Assembly (NCBI GenBank): GCA_032173965.1
Contig: JAVUNC010000019.1
Location: 5,270,501-5,334,500 of the forward strand
Reading direction: 5' to 3'
DNA from: Sitta carolinensis
Lineage: Eukaryota; Chordata; Aves; Passeriformes; Sittidae
Length of the DNA: 64,000 bases
Position 1 is the first letter of the stretch; each line of letters starts with the position of its first letter. The position numbers were made by a program, and so were the translations under genes. This document shows positions 48,110 to 61,100 of this stretch, piece after piece. Below the pieces are notes generated by a model. That model saw nothing but the letters and a program-made list of their open reading frames with translations. It did no database searches and was not told the DNA's origin.

Positions 48110-49147
48110 ATAGCTCTATAGGAAAGGCTTTATTTGGAAAATAACTGGCACCAAGTTGGGTTTTTTCTTAAGTATGTCCCTTAGCTTTTAAGGTTAACAA
48201 AGGTTAACAATGTGCAACTAACAGATTCAGCTCAATTTTAAATGCTGAAAAACTACCTCGAATGGATGGGGGAGGAGGGGGTTCAGTTTAATAGAGAAAG
48301 TAGCTGAAAGTTAATGTCATGTAGAACAGCAGTGTGTCTTACTAGTAACATTTCTAATAAAGATCACTATTAAAATACCCAGAGTTAAAGCTTAAGAGGA
48401 GACAAAAGTTTAATGGTAAACCAGTGGAGTAAAAACAAGTAAGTTGTCAAAGACTACAGAAAGTTTCTACACTTAGTCTTCAAAGTACAAAATACAATAA
48501 ATACATGAGTCTATTTGTAAAAAGAGTAATCTAAAACTACGTTTTTGTTACAGCACATGATATTTTGAATACATAGAATTTCTAAGATGCTACAGCTTTT
48601 CTAAAAGTTATTGCTTAATGGATTGGTCATGTGGCTGTCACTCTTCAAATACACTTCAGTTTTTTTAGCTTCTTTTAACAATCATTCTGCTTCCAGCAAT
48701 AAGCAGTTGGGTGCTGTGCACATACTTTAATTTCTCCCATCTGGAAAAAGCCTTGGGATAAATTTGGACAAAGCCAAGTTGTCTGCTTCATGATGATTCC
48801 TTTAATGGCAAATTCAAAAGGTCCTTGTATTTAATGCAGGAAAAAAGTGAAACTCTCTTCTGTTATGTTTGAAGAAATCCGGGTGAGTACTTGAACATAA
48901 TGGCTTGATTTGACCAAAGGCAGCAGAATTGCATTTGCTTGTAAGCATTATTTCATCTTGTACAATGCCCTCATCCATTTGCTAATGCATCAATCCTTCA
49001 TTTGTTTTCAAAGCACATTTTTCATAGCTTTCAAATTACATTGTCATTGAAATAAGTCTCATGATATTGGAACCAACACAAAATGGACTTTTCTTTCTGT
49101 AAGTTATCCATGATTAGTACTTCAAGAATCTGGCTTCTGTACTTACT
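48110..49147 (-). other. TP53BP2: TP53BP2 3'UTR
   Basis: AT-rich, gene-free sequence downstream of the stop, taken to run to the candidate poly(A) signal near 48130. The end is uncertain. Confidence 0.55.
48129..48134 (-). terminator. TP53BP2: Candidate TP53BP2 poly(A) signal
   Basis: TTTATT on the plus strand is AATAAA on the minus strand, about 1 kb downstream of the TP53BP2 stop. It is the first exact hexamer I find; ATTAAA variants occur earlier (for example at 48829, 48801 and 48727). Confidence 0.5.
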
Positions 49148-49189
49148 TCATGCCAAGCTTCTTTGTCTAGGTTTAATCCTCGGATACAG
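49148..49189 (-). CDS. TP53BP2: TP53BP2 last coding exon
   Basis: Fourteen codons [13 protein letters not shown] plus TGA, directly after a CTCAG acceptor. They complete the conserved ASPP2 C-terminus following NLLG. The exon lies 2.7 kb from the SH3 exon and is too short to appear as an open reading frame by itself. Confidence 0.95.
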   Translation of the reverse strand: MYPRIKPRQRSLA

Positions 49190-52100
49190 CTGAGGGTAAA
49201 ACAGAAATGAGGTTTAAAATTTTAGTACTCTAAAAGGATACTTCTTTTAAAAGAAAAAATAAAGGAACAAAAAACCTCTGTCATTGGTGCTACAATTCTA
49301 ATGTAATCCATAGTAGCAGAAGCATGGTTATAAAAAACACCCAGAGCACTGACAAATATTAATTTAGCAGTCTTAGGCAAGCTTAAAAAATACCAGCTGT
49401 GTCAGTACAAAAGGAAGGTATTGAGAAGCACATAATTGAGTACTTCCAGCTCTACCCAGATGGGTGGGCCAGGAAAAGCACGTGGCTTTGAAAGTCAAGA
49501 GACTTCTGTTCAGTGAACTGTAGGATTGTTCCCTGTTGGTATTAAAGCCTGCTTTGCTTTCTCTCACCTTTCAGCTTTTATGGCAGTATAGCTTTGGGCA
49601 AGCTGCAAACATCTGTCTGCAGAAGGACCACGGGGGTGGAGGGGCTGTGCTTTAGGGAGTGGAGGGGGTGGCCAGGTCCATGAATGACCTGCCCAGCAGG
49701 AAATGTGTCCCTGCCAGCCTGTGGCCCCTGGGCTGTGTGCTGGCCACACACGCAGGGGTGCAGGGACAGCTGACAGCACACAGCAGGGACAAGATGCCTG
49801 GGAAGCTGTTGGCTCCCACCTGGAAGGGCTCAGGGAACAGCAGCTGTTCTGAAGAGCATGGCCACTGGCATATGAAAGTAGGATACACTCATACAGGTAG
49901 GAGAGATGACTCCTCCATGCTCTAAGTGGCAATGCATGTCTTCATCACAGCTTTTCTCATCTAAAGCTCTCCTCAAAGCTGTCCCCTTCTCTCTTGAATC
50001 AGGCTCTGGCTTTTGTCTTTTCTCAGTGACTAAGACAAGGCAAACAACTTCACCACAAGGTCTGGCTCAGCCTGCTGTGATTTCACCACTCTTAGAGATG
50101 AAATCAGGCAGTTACAGTATCACAACACCTGACAGTGTTTTTGATTCCCTTTGACAGTATTATCTTATTAGCTTAGGGAGCTAGGGAGTCACTAAGAAGG
50201 GTAGAGCACTGATACAGATAACTGAATCCTTGTTTTTATTCAGTACACCTGATTGCAAAAGGATAAAGCAACTATGATTTTAAAAAAAGATTATATTAAT
50301 CTACCAAACGTTTTCCTCTTTGGTGAACATCACAAACTAGAACTCAGCTGCTGTATTAAGAGGCCAGTACTTGCTTTGCAGATATTTCAGTGGCAGCATT
50401 AGAACAACTGAACAGACACAGAAGTGTCACAGATAATAAATACTGTGTAGTTTTCCCCAAAGATTAAGTTGGGATTGTGTTGTACTTACAGGGGTAAATT
50501 TTGATCCCCAGTTTAAAGCTGTACTGCCTTTGTGCTTTTTTTTCCTAGAAGTACAGATGTTCCTTGTAATTTAATAATTTTAATGTTGTGTTCTTACACA
50601 CCTTTGCTCAGGCTCAAAGCAGAAGCTTATGAACAAGCACTATGTGTACAATTCACCCCAGGGCTGGCAAAAAAATCAAAAAGCTGTCATTTTAACCTTA
50701 CTGGGCAGTGCTAAAGGCTGCTCTCAATTTAGAAATGTTTACTTTGGAAAGGAAAAAACTGATCAGGAGTACTATGCTGGGGAGGATTTTACAGTACATG
50801 GTTTGTAGGCCTGACCTGGAAATGATACACACAAGAAAACTGATTTTGCATTAGATAGAGTTGCTCTGCAAAATCCTACCAGTTTAAGAGTAAGGATTAT
50901 CTGCATGAGGAAGGAGGTTCAGCCTCTTTCAAGCATTCTATATCAATCAGCTAAAATTCACAGTGGTTAATCTTGGAGAACCTCTTATCTCCAGCACCAG
51001 GGCAACCAGAATTGTAGAAAACAAGCTTAATGGAATTTTTATATATGTGTCCATCTGCCATCATTTACTAGCAACTCAGCTACAAGGAGAAATACAGGGA
51101 CATCACTGAAAGTATCTTATTCATACACAGTTGTTTTTAATAGAAGGCAATACAAAAGGTGCTGAGAGAAGGAGAGGCCATTCATGTAAGGCCTCAGACA
51201 TATGCTTAAATGTTACTTTAAAAGCATAGGAAAAAAACATCTGCCTTTACTGAGCAATGTAATCAGTTTTCCAACACTAGAAAAAGAGATAACCTAGATT
51301 TTTAGTGTTTCTCTCCTTGGATCAAAAGGTGCCCTGTGTACACAGGGAAGGACTCATGACTCACTCAGTTCTAAAGGACCTTTGTGCCAGTACATCACTT
51401 TTTTGAACAGGGAAAACTAGTTTAGTTCTCAAAAAAAACCAGAGAATATCCTGAGTTGGAAGGGACCCCCCCAAGGAATCACTGAGACCACCTCCTGGCC
51501 CTACACAGGACAGCCCCAAAAATCACCCATGTTCCTGAGAACATTGCTCAAGAAAATCTCATTCACACATCATATTTGGATAAAAAGGGTTTTTTCTCTC
51601 CAAGATGGTGGGACAAGGTTGGTATTAGGGCCTGCTGTGTATAGCAGGGTGGTGATGCATGTTGCTCTTTTGTGCACCCACTAATCTGTGTTAAATACCT
51701 TAAACAGAGGGTGTTAACCACTCTGCCAAGGTACTCAACCCCCTAAATAAAGATGGACAATGCAAACTCCTTCCTCTTGACTCTTAAAGCTGCACCTCCG
51801 TGCAAGAGGTCCAACACAATGCTGTGCACACTCCACATGCTGGGGTGGGGGTTTTTAGGCTCTGGAAGCAGCCAGGACTCACCCCTAGCAGGTTTCGGGG
51901 CACGTAGCCCTCCCTGTCGTTGAGCCGCGCCCACCACCACTCGAGCTCCTGCTCGTCCTCCCGGCGCAGGATCGTCATGCAGTCCCCTTCCTTCATGGAC
52001 AGCTCGTCATCGTTCTGAGCCTCGTAATCCCACAGCCCGTAAATCACTCCTTTGTTCATGATCCCCATCTTCTCCTGCACTCCTGCAACATTGAAAACAC

Positions 52101-55100
52101 AGAGCGGCTCCACTGAAAAGAAAATATATAAAGGGCAACAGGAGGGAAGACTCCTTTGTTCTTACTGTAAGACAGTCTAGGGGAAAAAAAAAACAAACCA
52201 ACGAATTCCTACCTACTTGGGACCCTACTGCCTGCTCAGAGAAGAAGTGGCTTTGTGAAGTTACTAATAGCAGACAGATTCCTTTGTTAAACAGGCTCAA
52301 AAAATACAAGACAAATGGGGAGGGCAGCACTGATGGATGAAACGTTTTATTTTTGCATTCACGCTGTCTAGACCTAAGTGATGAGCAAGAAACACTTTCG
52401 GTACTCTTAGTGCAGTAGTAACCTCTTTCTGTCACAGGGAGATAGCAATACCTGCTGGGGTTGACCACCATTGGCATTTTGATGCTTGTGGTGACATTTG
52501 CCACCTGGGTCATTTTATTTCAGAGCTTTAAAGCAAGTTGCATCCCAGACCTGTACCTGAGAGATTTGCCTGCTACTCTGCAGCTGCTTTTAGTCATCTC
52601 CATTCTTAGATTCTAACACTGTTTTTTTTTCTTGTTTTAAATACTGTCTTCAGAAACACAGTCCTGTTATTTCTGGACACATATGCCCTGCAGGGTTATT
52701 CAGAACTTGCTCATTCACAGCTGTGTAGCCAGAGATGTTACTTTTCTTTCCGTACATGCTCCTCAGCCTCAAAGCAGAAAACTGGAAAAGGTATCTTAGT
52801 TTGTACACCAGTTGGTTTTCTCTTAAGTAATTATTTAAAAATACTGAATTCTATGTTTGGTTTTGGTATTTTCAAGGCCAGAGAATACACTGTATCACAC
52901 CACTTGTCCTTTCCCTTTTCATCATGTACCTATTACCACCTACACCTGCTAAAGGAAGCATCTGCCCAAATCAAATTCTTTATTTCTGCACACCAGCTCA
53001 GCACACAACATTAAATTACTTCCAGTGCATGATAAAAGCTCTGCTCAGAGAAACTTCCCTTGCTTTGTATGTGGTATAATTAGAGGTCTGGGGCCAAAGC
53101 TGTGCTCTGCACCCACGTGGAAGGGAAGATTGAGCACCGAGCACCAAAGTATACAAAGAAGATTCACACAATGCATGTGGTGTCCTAAAAGGGTGTCAAT
53201 AGTCACACCAGGGTAGTGGGGCAAATAAAGACAGCACAGGCATTTACATTTAAGAAAGTGAAAATTTCCACACTTAAGCAACATCAGACCTGTCATTTAA
53301 TCAATGCTAAAGGATGATTAGTTTTATTCAAACCTACCTGTTTCTCTTACTTGATATTGGACATGATGTGCAACAAATAAAATTAGGTGAATGAATGAAT
53401 GACATGAGGGTTTATCAGAGGGCCAGGATTTAGTGCAGTTCTAGAAATAGATACACATTCCCAAACTTCTTTTACGGAAGCAGTTTGAGACAGGGAATAA
53501 TTTCTTACAGTAACTACAGGCAAGCAGAACCAGTCTTAGCAATAGGATTAATTTCTGTTGGAACAATATGGATCTTTGATAGCTGAACAGCCAATACAAG
53601 AGGTAGTTTCAGTGGTTTCAATCTGGAAAAACTGGCAGTAGGCCAAAGCCTTACAGTCCTTTCAGGATCCATCAAAGAGTATGTCATAACACAAAAAGAT
53701 CCCAAACTCAACAAAAAACAGTATCAAGTGAAGTCACCAGATGGTAGGTCATAAAAAACCCACAAGCAAAAAGAATGTATTTTTTCATGCTGTATATAAT
53801 GAGACCACAGACCTCCTTTCCACAGGATCTCATGGGCAGTTTACCTGTATTTAAGAATTAGACAAATTCCTGAAAGAAACCCCTCAACAGCTGTTCAACA
53901 CCAATATCCCACCTCTTAATTCATATCTGAGTTAAAACCAGTCTAAAATATTAGATAACTATAATTTATCTAGTCTACAATCTTCCTTGGGTATTTGGTG
54001 TTGAGGATCTCCCTCGGAGTCTGGATACAAAGCCAAATGGAATTTTGCTTAAGCTACAAATTTTGATGCCAGTTAAAAAGGCTTCCTCCCTTTATAGAGA
54101 AAACCGTAGATTTGGCACCAAAGACACAGTTTTCAAGCTTAGTGAGGACAGCTGGACAGACTGTTTTGAAACCTCCTGGCTGAGCAGCTTAGAGAAACTC
54201 AGCTCTGGGCTGTGCCACAAAAGCAGAAAGGCAGTTTTACAGCTTTTTCTGCTGTTGTTACATTGCTGTTACTCTAACCTCTTGCAGAGATGACACAGCA
54301 GATGGTAGTGCCTAGGGGACATGAGCTACATACAAAACAGAGAAAAGTAATTTAAAACCTCATTACACACAAAACATACAGTAAAGTAATGTAAAACCTC
54401 AATGACTAATACTCATCACACCCTAGGGGGAATTCGTTTTCTCCATTCAAAGATACTATCTCTGTAGCCTTACTATTTGAATAAAATCTAAACTTTATAC
54501 GGGCTTTCTTTTTAAATGAAAGTGAAGAAAAAAGTCAGAAAGGTAAAGTCAAATTCAGTGCTTACTAACACCTATCGAAGCAGGAATTTGGCAAAACCTT
54601 TTCTGGTTCTAAGGTGCACATTAAGAAATACTCCTCATTTCAAGACACAAGGCACAACTATGAACTGCCTGCTGACATATCCATTCCACTTTTGTTTCTA
54701 TATAAAAAGCGCTTCTGTGGCAAGATTCACCCAATTGGTGTATCTGTACATGCTTCACTCAAAGCTTTTAATGTAGGGAACCCTTTTGTTACTCAGATCC
54801 TGCCCAGGGTGAACATTACAAAGTTGATCTCGACGGAACACGCTCTGTGACAGGATGCTGGTTCTTGGAAAGAGGGAGGCACAGGCACCTAACCAGAGTG
54901 TGCAACTCAACCTTCCTCAGGCACAAATGAACGAGAGGTGGCAGGGGAGCCCCTGGCACGCCCAGGCCCAACACTCACCATACAGGAACTGGGAGCACTG
55001 CGTGTAGCCCTCCTCCATCTCCTCACACTTGTCAGCAGCCGTCTGCATGTCACTGTAGGTCATGGCAAAGACAGCTGCCCCCGACTCCACCAGGAACTTG

Positions 55101-58100
55101 CACACCTGCACGTTGTTGCAGGATGCTGCACAGTGCAGAGGGGTCCTGCAAGGCAAGGACAAAAGGATGGCACTTCCCCCCCACTGCCCACGGTGTGCTC
55201 AGAGAGCCCTGGGAGCAAACAGTGCCTGCAGGACCTCGGTGATCAGCCCTGCCCTGCTGAGGGCTTCCCAGCACAGCACTTCACCCAGCGTGTCAAGAGC
55301 AATCCTTTTCACAGCTTACAGGAGCTACTGAGAGCTGCTTGAGCCCTAAAGCTAAGTTTCCATACAGATCTCCAGTTACTCGACCTTGCTATAATCTATG
55401 AACGTTTTAGGAATGTTCATTAAGGCACTAAAAATTTTAAAAATTAGTATTAAAAACCCACTCAGAAATCTTTCTGACATCATGCCTCTTACAATCTAGA
55501 TAATTACTTCAAGATCTGACTTCATGACGAGTGCACATAATTATGATAACTACTCAGGTTGAGGGAGCCCTAGCATCTTTATTCAGTTTTAGGCCTCAAG
55601 TACTTCTGTTATAAGCAGAAAAAAACAGTAAAATCACTGCCCCCCTGCACCAGCCTTCCATAAATGATCTCCCTAGTTATTTGTAAAAAGAATTTGTAAC
55701 ACATTATCAGCTGCAAGCCTTGTTTGAATGTTGGGGTTTTCCACCTCATTTTGGTTTCAAGTTGGCTAATTATTGGACAAAGAACTGGGGAGAGTCTGCA
55801 GGGCTGGATACTGGCCAGAGCACAGGTAAGTTACAGGTTATCTCAGAGGATATTGGGAATTTCAGCATAAGGGTCATTATAAGCCATCTTCAATATCTCA
55901 AAGAAACAGAGCAATTTCCTGACAACTGTGCCCACCCCTACAATGTTTTTTTTATACAGGGAATATTGCTATAATTTCCCTATTTTCCCACCTGCACAGT
56001 CCCATATAATGCCCTGCAGAGAACTGCTGCTGCTTTGCTTTGGAAAGAAAATTCATTTCCAGCTCCATAGGAACAAAGCAAGGGACTTTCTGAGGGACCT
56101 GCAACAGCTCCCAAGACCTGACTCTTGTGAAGAGCATCCATAAGGACCCCCCAATGAAACCCTTACCATCCATCACTGTCTGCAGCATTCACGTTCACCC
56201 CAAACTGCACCAGGAACTTCACGATCTCCGTGTGCCCGGCACACACAGCGTTGTGCAGAGCAGTGATTCCTTCATCATTGGGCATGCTAGGATCTTCCAC
56301 CTGGCCAGCCAGAAAGGAACCAACCACATTCAGGTGAAACTCTCTGGAATAAACACCTCTTCTCACACAAAAATTTATTCTGAAATATGAATGTGACATA
56401 TTTCCCAGAAGGACATGAGCAAGACTACAACCACTACCTGTTTTGCACCAAGACTCATATTTAAGCTCGCAGTACCCCTTTAACAGTGTGGTTCCAAGAA
56501 ACATGATCTTGATAACTTACTAAAAGTACTTTTAACAAATTTCTGATATATGTCTATTTAACTGTGTGCAAAGTTCACATGGATTTTGCCTATCAAATTA
56601 CCTGATAACATCACAGACAGGGAATGAAACACTACATAAATGAGAAAAAGGTGACCTGCAAATTTATAGCCTTGATGCTAAAAATTCACTGTGGATTTAA
56701 CACAGTCAAAATCCAGCCTCCAAGTATGATCACTTAGAACCTCTAAGAATTTATCTCCTCAGGAACAGACCTAGATTCTGCCCTAGTCCACAAAGGCTTC
56801 CCGGTTTCAACCATGATTGAAATCCCTTGTCCTCCGAATTAGCATTTGTACCTCATAAATTATTCTCTGCACCAGGTCAAACTCCCCCTCCAAAGATGAA
56901 TCCAGAAGCAATGCCAAGGGATTGAATTTCACTCTCATTCCATGCCCAATCCTCTCGGAGCCAGTCTTACGCAAGTTCGTCCTCTTCCCCTGTGAAGAGG
57001 TAAGACAAGTTAAAGGCACTTTTTTCCTGGAAAGAAGATGAATGCAAAGCTGCTTATTTGGGAATGACAGCAGAAATGATCAACTAGGACAGTGTTTAAC
57101 AGGAAATGTACAGTATTTTTTACCAATCCCCAAACACATTATGAATATATCAGGTTATGCACGTTATGGAAGATCACTGCCTTGATCTCTGAACAAGGTC
57201 ATTATTCAACTCTCATACAAAAGTTACCTTGATCAAACATCAAAGTAGCAAAACTACCAAAGACCAGGAAAAGATGCCATTTTTTCTTGTTTGGACAATT
57301 TTACCATTAACTCTCATAGCTGTTAGACAAACCAAGCAGTGCAGTACACGAAGTACGCTACATCAAGTGCTGATGCAAAGTTCCTAACGTTTTTCTAAGT
57401 AGAGCAGAGACCAGCAGGAGCAAACAGTGATGGAAAATGGTTTTGGAAAAATACAGAGCCAAGTGTAGAGTTGCTTTAGATGCTCCCATTGATACTGGAG
57501 ACCAAGTATTTCTATAGCTGAGTATGTACCCATTCCTTTAGGGAACAGGCTCGCATGAGCTCAGCGCTCGCCCAGCTGCCTGGGCAGCAGCAATAAGACT
57601 ATTCACGAGGGGATGAAAATTTCTGACAGATGTCCAGGCAAAGATGAATAGAACTGACTCGTATTCTGCAAGAGCAGGCATGTGGAGATAAGATATATAA
57701 CTAGAGATTGCCAAGAAATACTCTCCTGCCTGTGGATTTGTACATATTATCAAAAGGAAGGGCTTTTTCAAGAGTGAGCCTGGCAGAACAACCCACAGAT
57801 TTAAATATGAAATCAAGAAGTTGGGCTGGTTTCTTATCATTGCAGAATTATTACAAAAACCAAGCAGAAATGAGTTCTCACAATTCAGGAAATCCTACCA
57901 CTCTTTGTAAAGTAAGAACAAAATCTTTAAAGCATGAACACACAATGTCTAACATCATGCACAAATTACAAGGTTAAAAAGCACATTTAAACCTTTTAAC
58001 TCCTCTGCACTGAAGTGATAGAGGAAAAAAACCACTTTCATGCATCAGGTTCTCAAAACTTATCAAAACCCTACTCTTGATAGTTTTTTTAAGGAAGTCT

Positions 58101-61100
58101 TTGAGACACCAAAAACATTAAGCATTTTTGTTCTACAACAGTGAGATAACATCAGACCACACACAGATACTTGCAAAATAAAATAGTAAAAATGCTGCCT
58201 CTCCCAAGAGACTCCATTTTGATGCAACATGAGTAGACTGATATTAAATCAGATTCCAAAGAAATGCAGGAAACATCCAGAAGAAGTAGTACAAACAGCT
58301 GATGTCTACAAATGAGTTTTTAAGGCAGAAACTAAAGAAGTCTGTTCCGCCATATTTTTCAAGAAAGGCACTTTCAGATAAAATGCAACCCAGGATTAAG
58401 AAAATTAGTCCACAGCTCCTATTACCAATAGTGGGAAATGCTTGTGAAATCTCTATCTGTACTTCAAGGAAAAAAAAAAAATCAGCTTTAATTTTTCTTA
58501 AAAAGGAAGTAAAATCTGTATGTAGGCAGATTTCTATAAGGAATGTTCTTTATGGCTCTGCAGAGATTTACTATTTGTATATATTTTTCTTTTGAAACTT
58601 TTCATTATGTAATTAATTCTAGGGACAAGAGAGACTTTTCATTCCTGTTATGCACGAGATAAGAGCATCACACCAATAAACAGATACCCACAGAGAGACT
58701 TCCAGACTGTGTGACTGTTCTCCCACATCTGCCTGAGCTCTGTAACACAATGCACAGGGTTTATGGCAGCACTTATGGCAGATGATTTATTGACAGGGCA
58801 CCCCAGTTGTAAGCTAATACTTACAGGAGGCAAGGAAAACTGCCCAGTAACTTCAGGGGGCCTCATATTGAACGAGTCCTCTCCCAAACTCTCTGGTTCC
58901 CCTGAGGGATAGGGAGGTGGTGGGTATGGAGGATACTCTTCCATGTACACCTCCAGTGGCAGTGGAGCTTCTAGGTTTGGTTCTTCTGGTTTGGGCTGTG
59001 TGGGTTCATCACTGTCTGACACAGCTTCAGGTACAGTGTCCAAAGGCACTGGGGGAAGAGCAGCTTCACTCTGCTCTGCTGCCATGCCCTCTGGCTCCTC
59101 AGCAATTGCTGGTTCTGGCATGGACACAGCTGTTTCTTTCTCTGATTCTGTGCTTAGGTAGGGATTTGGGATTTCCTCCAGGCTTTCCGGAGTGGCAGCT
59201 GACGCCGTCTGTTTGGAGGGATGCGATGGAGCCGAGATGGTCTCCATTGCAGCCAGAGTGGTCCTCTGATACAGGAGCTTCTGGATGTTGGGGCCGTTGG
59301 GCCCCTCTGGCTCAGTAATGGAGCTGCGTTTCTTGAGGGGCCGCGGCGCGTTGGACAGCTTCTTGCGCAGCGCCTCCAGGTCGGCGTCGCTCTGGTTGCG
59401 GTAGGGGTTGGACAGGAAGGGCAGCAGCTTGGTGGGGCTCAGGGGCCGCGGGATCCGCTCAGGCTCGTGGGTCTCGTGAGCAGAGGCTGCTGTCTCCAGC
59501 TCAGGCTCTGGGCTGCCTGGCTTGCCCTGGAGGTTGGAGTAGATGTTCTCTGTCTGTGGCAGCTGATTCTGTACCCCAGCTCCTGCCATCACGGGCTTGC
59601 CATACACTGTGGAGCAGTTCAGAGAGGGGTGGGGGGGGAAACAGTTTGAATATTTGATCAATGAGGAAACAACAACAAAAAAAGGTGAATCAGGTTGTGT
59701 AGTCTTTATGTAGGGCAAAGAAGCAGAATACAAAAAACTGAACAGAACTCATCTGGTAACCAGATCTACCATTAGTTATCTGACAAACCCAAGACACACA
59801 TTCTGCATTTCTTGTTAACACTCTTACACCACAAAGAAGATCCACCTAAGATTCTTACAGCTGACCTTACCCACTTAATTCCCCTGAAGAACAGCTTCAT
59901 ACCCACAGACCAGGTGGAAGAAACATCTACCTGAGGTTTATCAGAGAGAAGAGATGGAGGGAGCCACATGCTTACCACTTGGGAAGTGTGGTCCTCTGGT
60001 CTGTGCCCTCGTCAGAGCGCTCTGCACTGCCTGCTGGAAGTTCTTCCCAGGAGTCTGCTGCTGGGTGTACATGCTGTAAATGGAGCTTGCAGCCACAGTC
60101 TGAGGCTTTCGAAATGGTGGCAGTGAAGTCTCTTTGGATGGCTGAGGAGTAAAAGGTCTCACGGCTGCTGCTGGGGGACTCTCCTGCTTGGAGGAAGGAA
60201 GAATTTGATCCTGGCTAGAGGAAGAACTGGCAGGAGGTACTGAAATTCTTTGCTGTATCTGCTGAGAAGGATGTGAAGGCTGCTGTGCCACTGGTTTTTG
60301 CTTGTTCCCCATGGCTGCAATAGCCAAAGGCAGCTTCTGCAGGTTTCCGTCCAACTTTGTATCAGCAGGTTGCAGGTGACTGGCTTGACCGAAGTAAGGC
60401 AAGTTTATCTGTTTTGGTTTAGTGGGGACAGGTGGTGGCACCTTGGTTACATTTTTATTGGTTGTCTGAAAGACAAAAATATTTCATTAAGATAAATCAG
60501 TAAAACACAATTTAGGAGCTCTGCTACGAAGGACAAAAGAGCCTCAAAGTACAACACAGTATCTCATGTCCACTGCTGCTGTAATAAGGTTTACAACATC
60601 ATTGGAACAAGAAGATGAAACATGAACCATGAACCTATTCTCTTTAATTCTTTCTGTAACAGCTATGTTTAAGATGGGAGCAACAGCAGGGCACTGTAAT
60701 TTCTCTAGAGATATCAGACACTTAGTTGGCAAGAGGTTGCTCTCCAACAAAGCACTTGTCATCCCCAGTTGTAGGCTAGCTCACCCCTACCTGATCAAAC
60801 TGTGCCCTCGTGCCAAAATTTAGGTTGGAAGTTCTGCTGCTATCAAACATCTGAAGGACACTGTTGCATTAAAGAGTGAAACACGTATGTAGATGATTTG
60901 GGAAAAAAAAACAAAAAACCAAAAACATGCAAACGTGTCTTTGTATCTTTGGGGGAAAAATACACACTTGTACAAGTAATACAGCCACAGAGTCTCACCA
61001 CAGTACTGTAGAGAAGGACTTGGAGTTACCAATTGCCATTAAAAGCCTAAAAAGACTTTATTTTCCTCAGAAACAATCTTTTAAAAGCTGACCTCAGTAC

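Noticed and set aside
52007..52513. Open frame extending the TP53BP2 SH3 exon upstream
   Set aside because: The part to the right of 52082 is intron: a strong acceptor at 52083-52085 joins in frame to the ankyrin exon, whose end matches the ASPP2 sequence.
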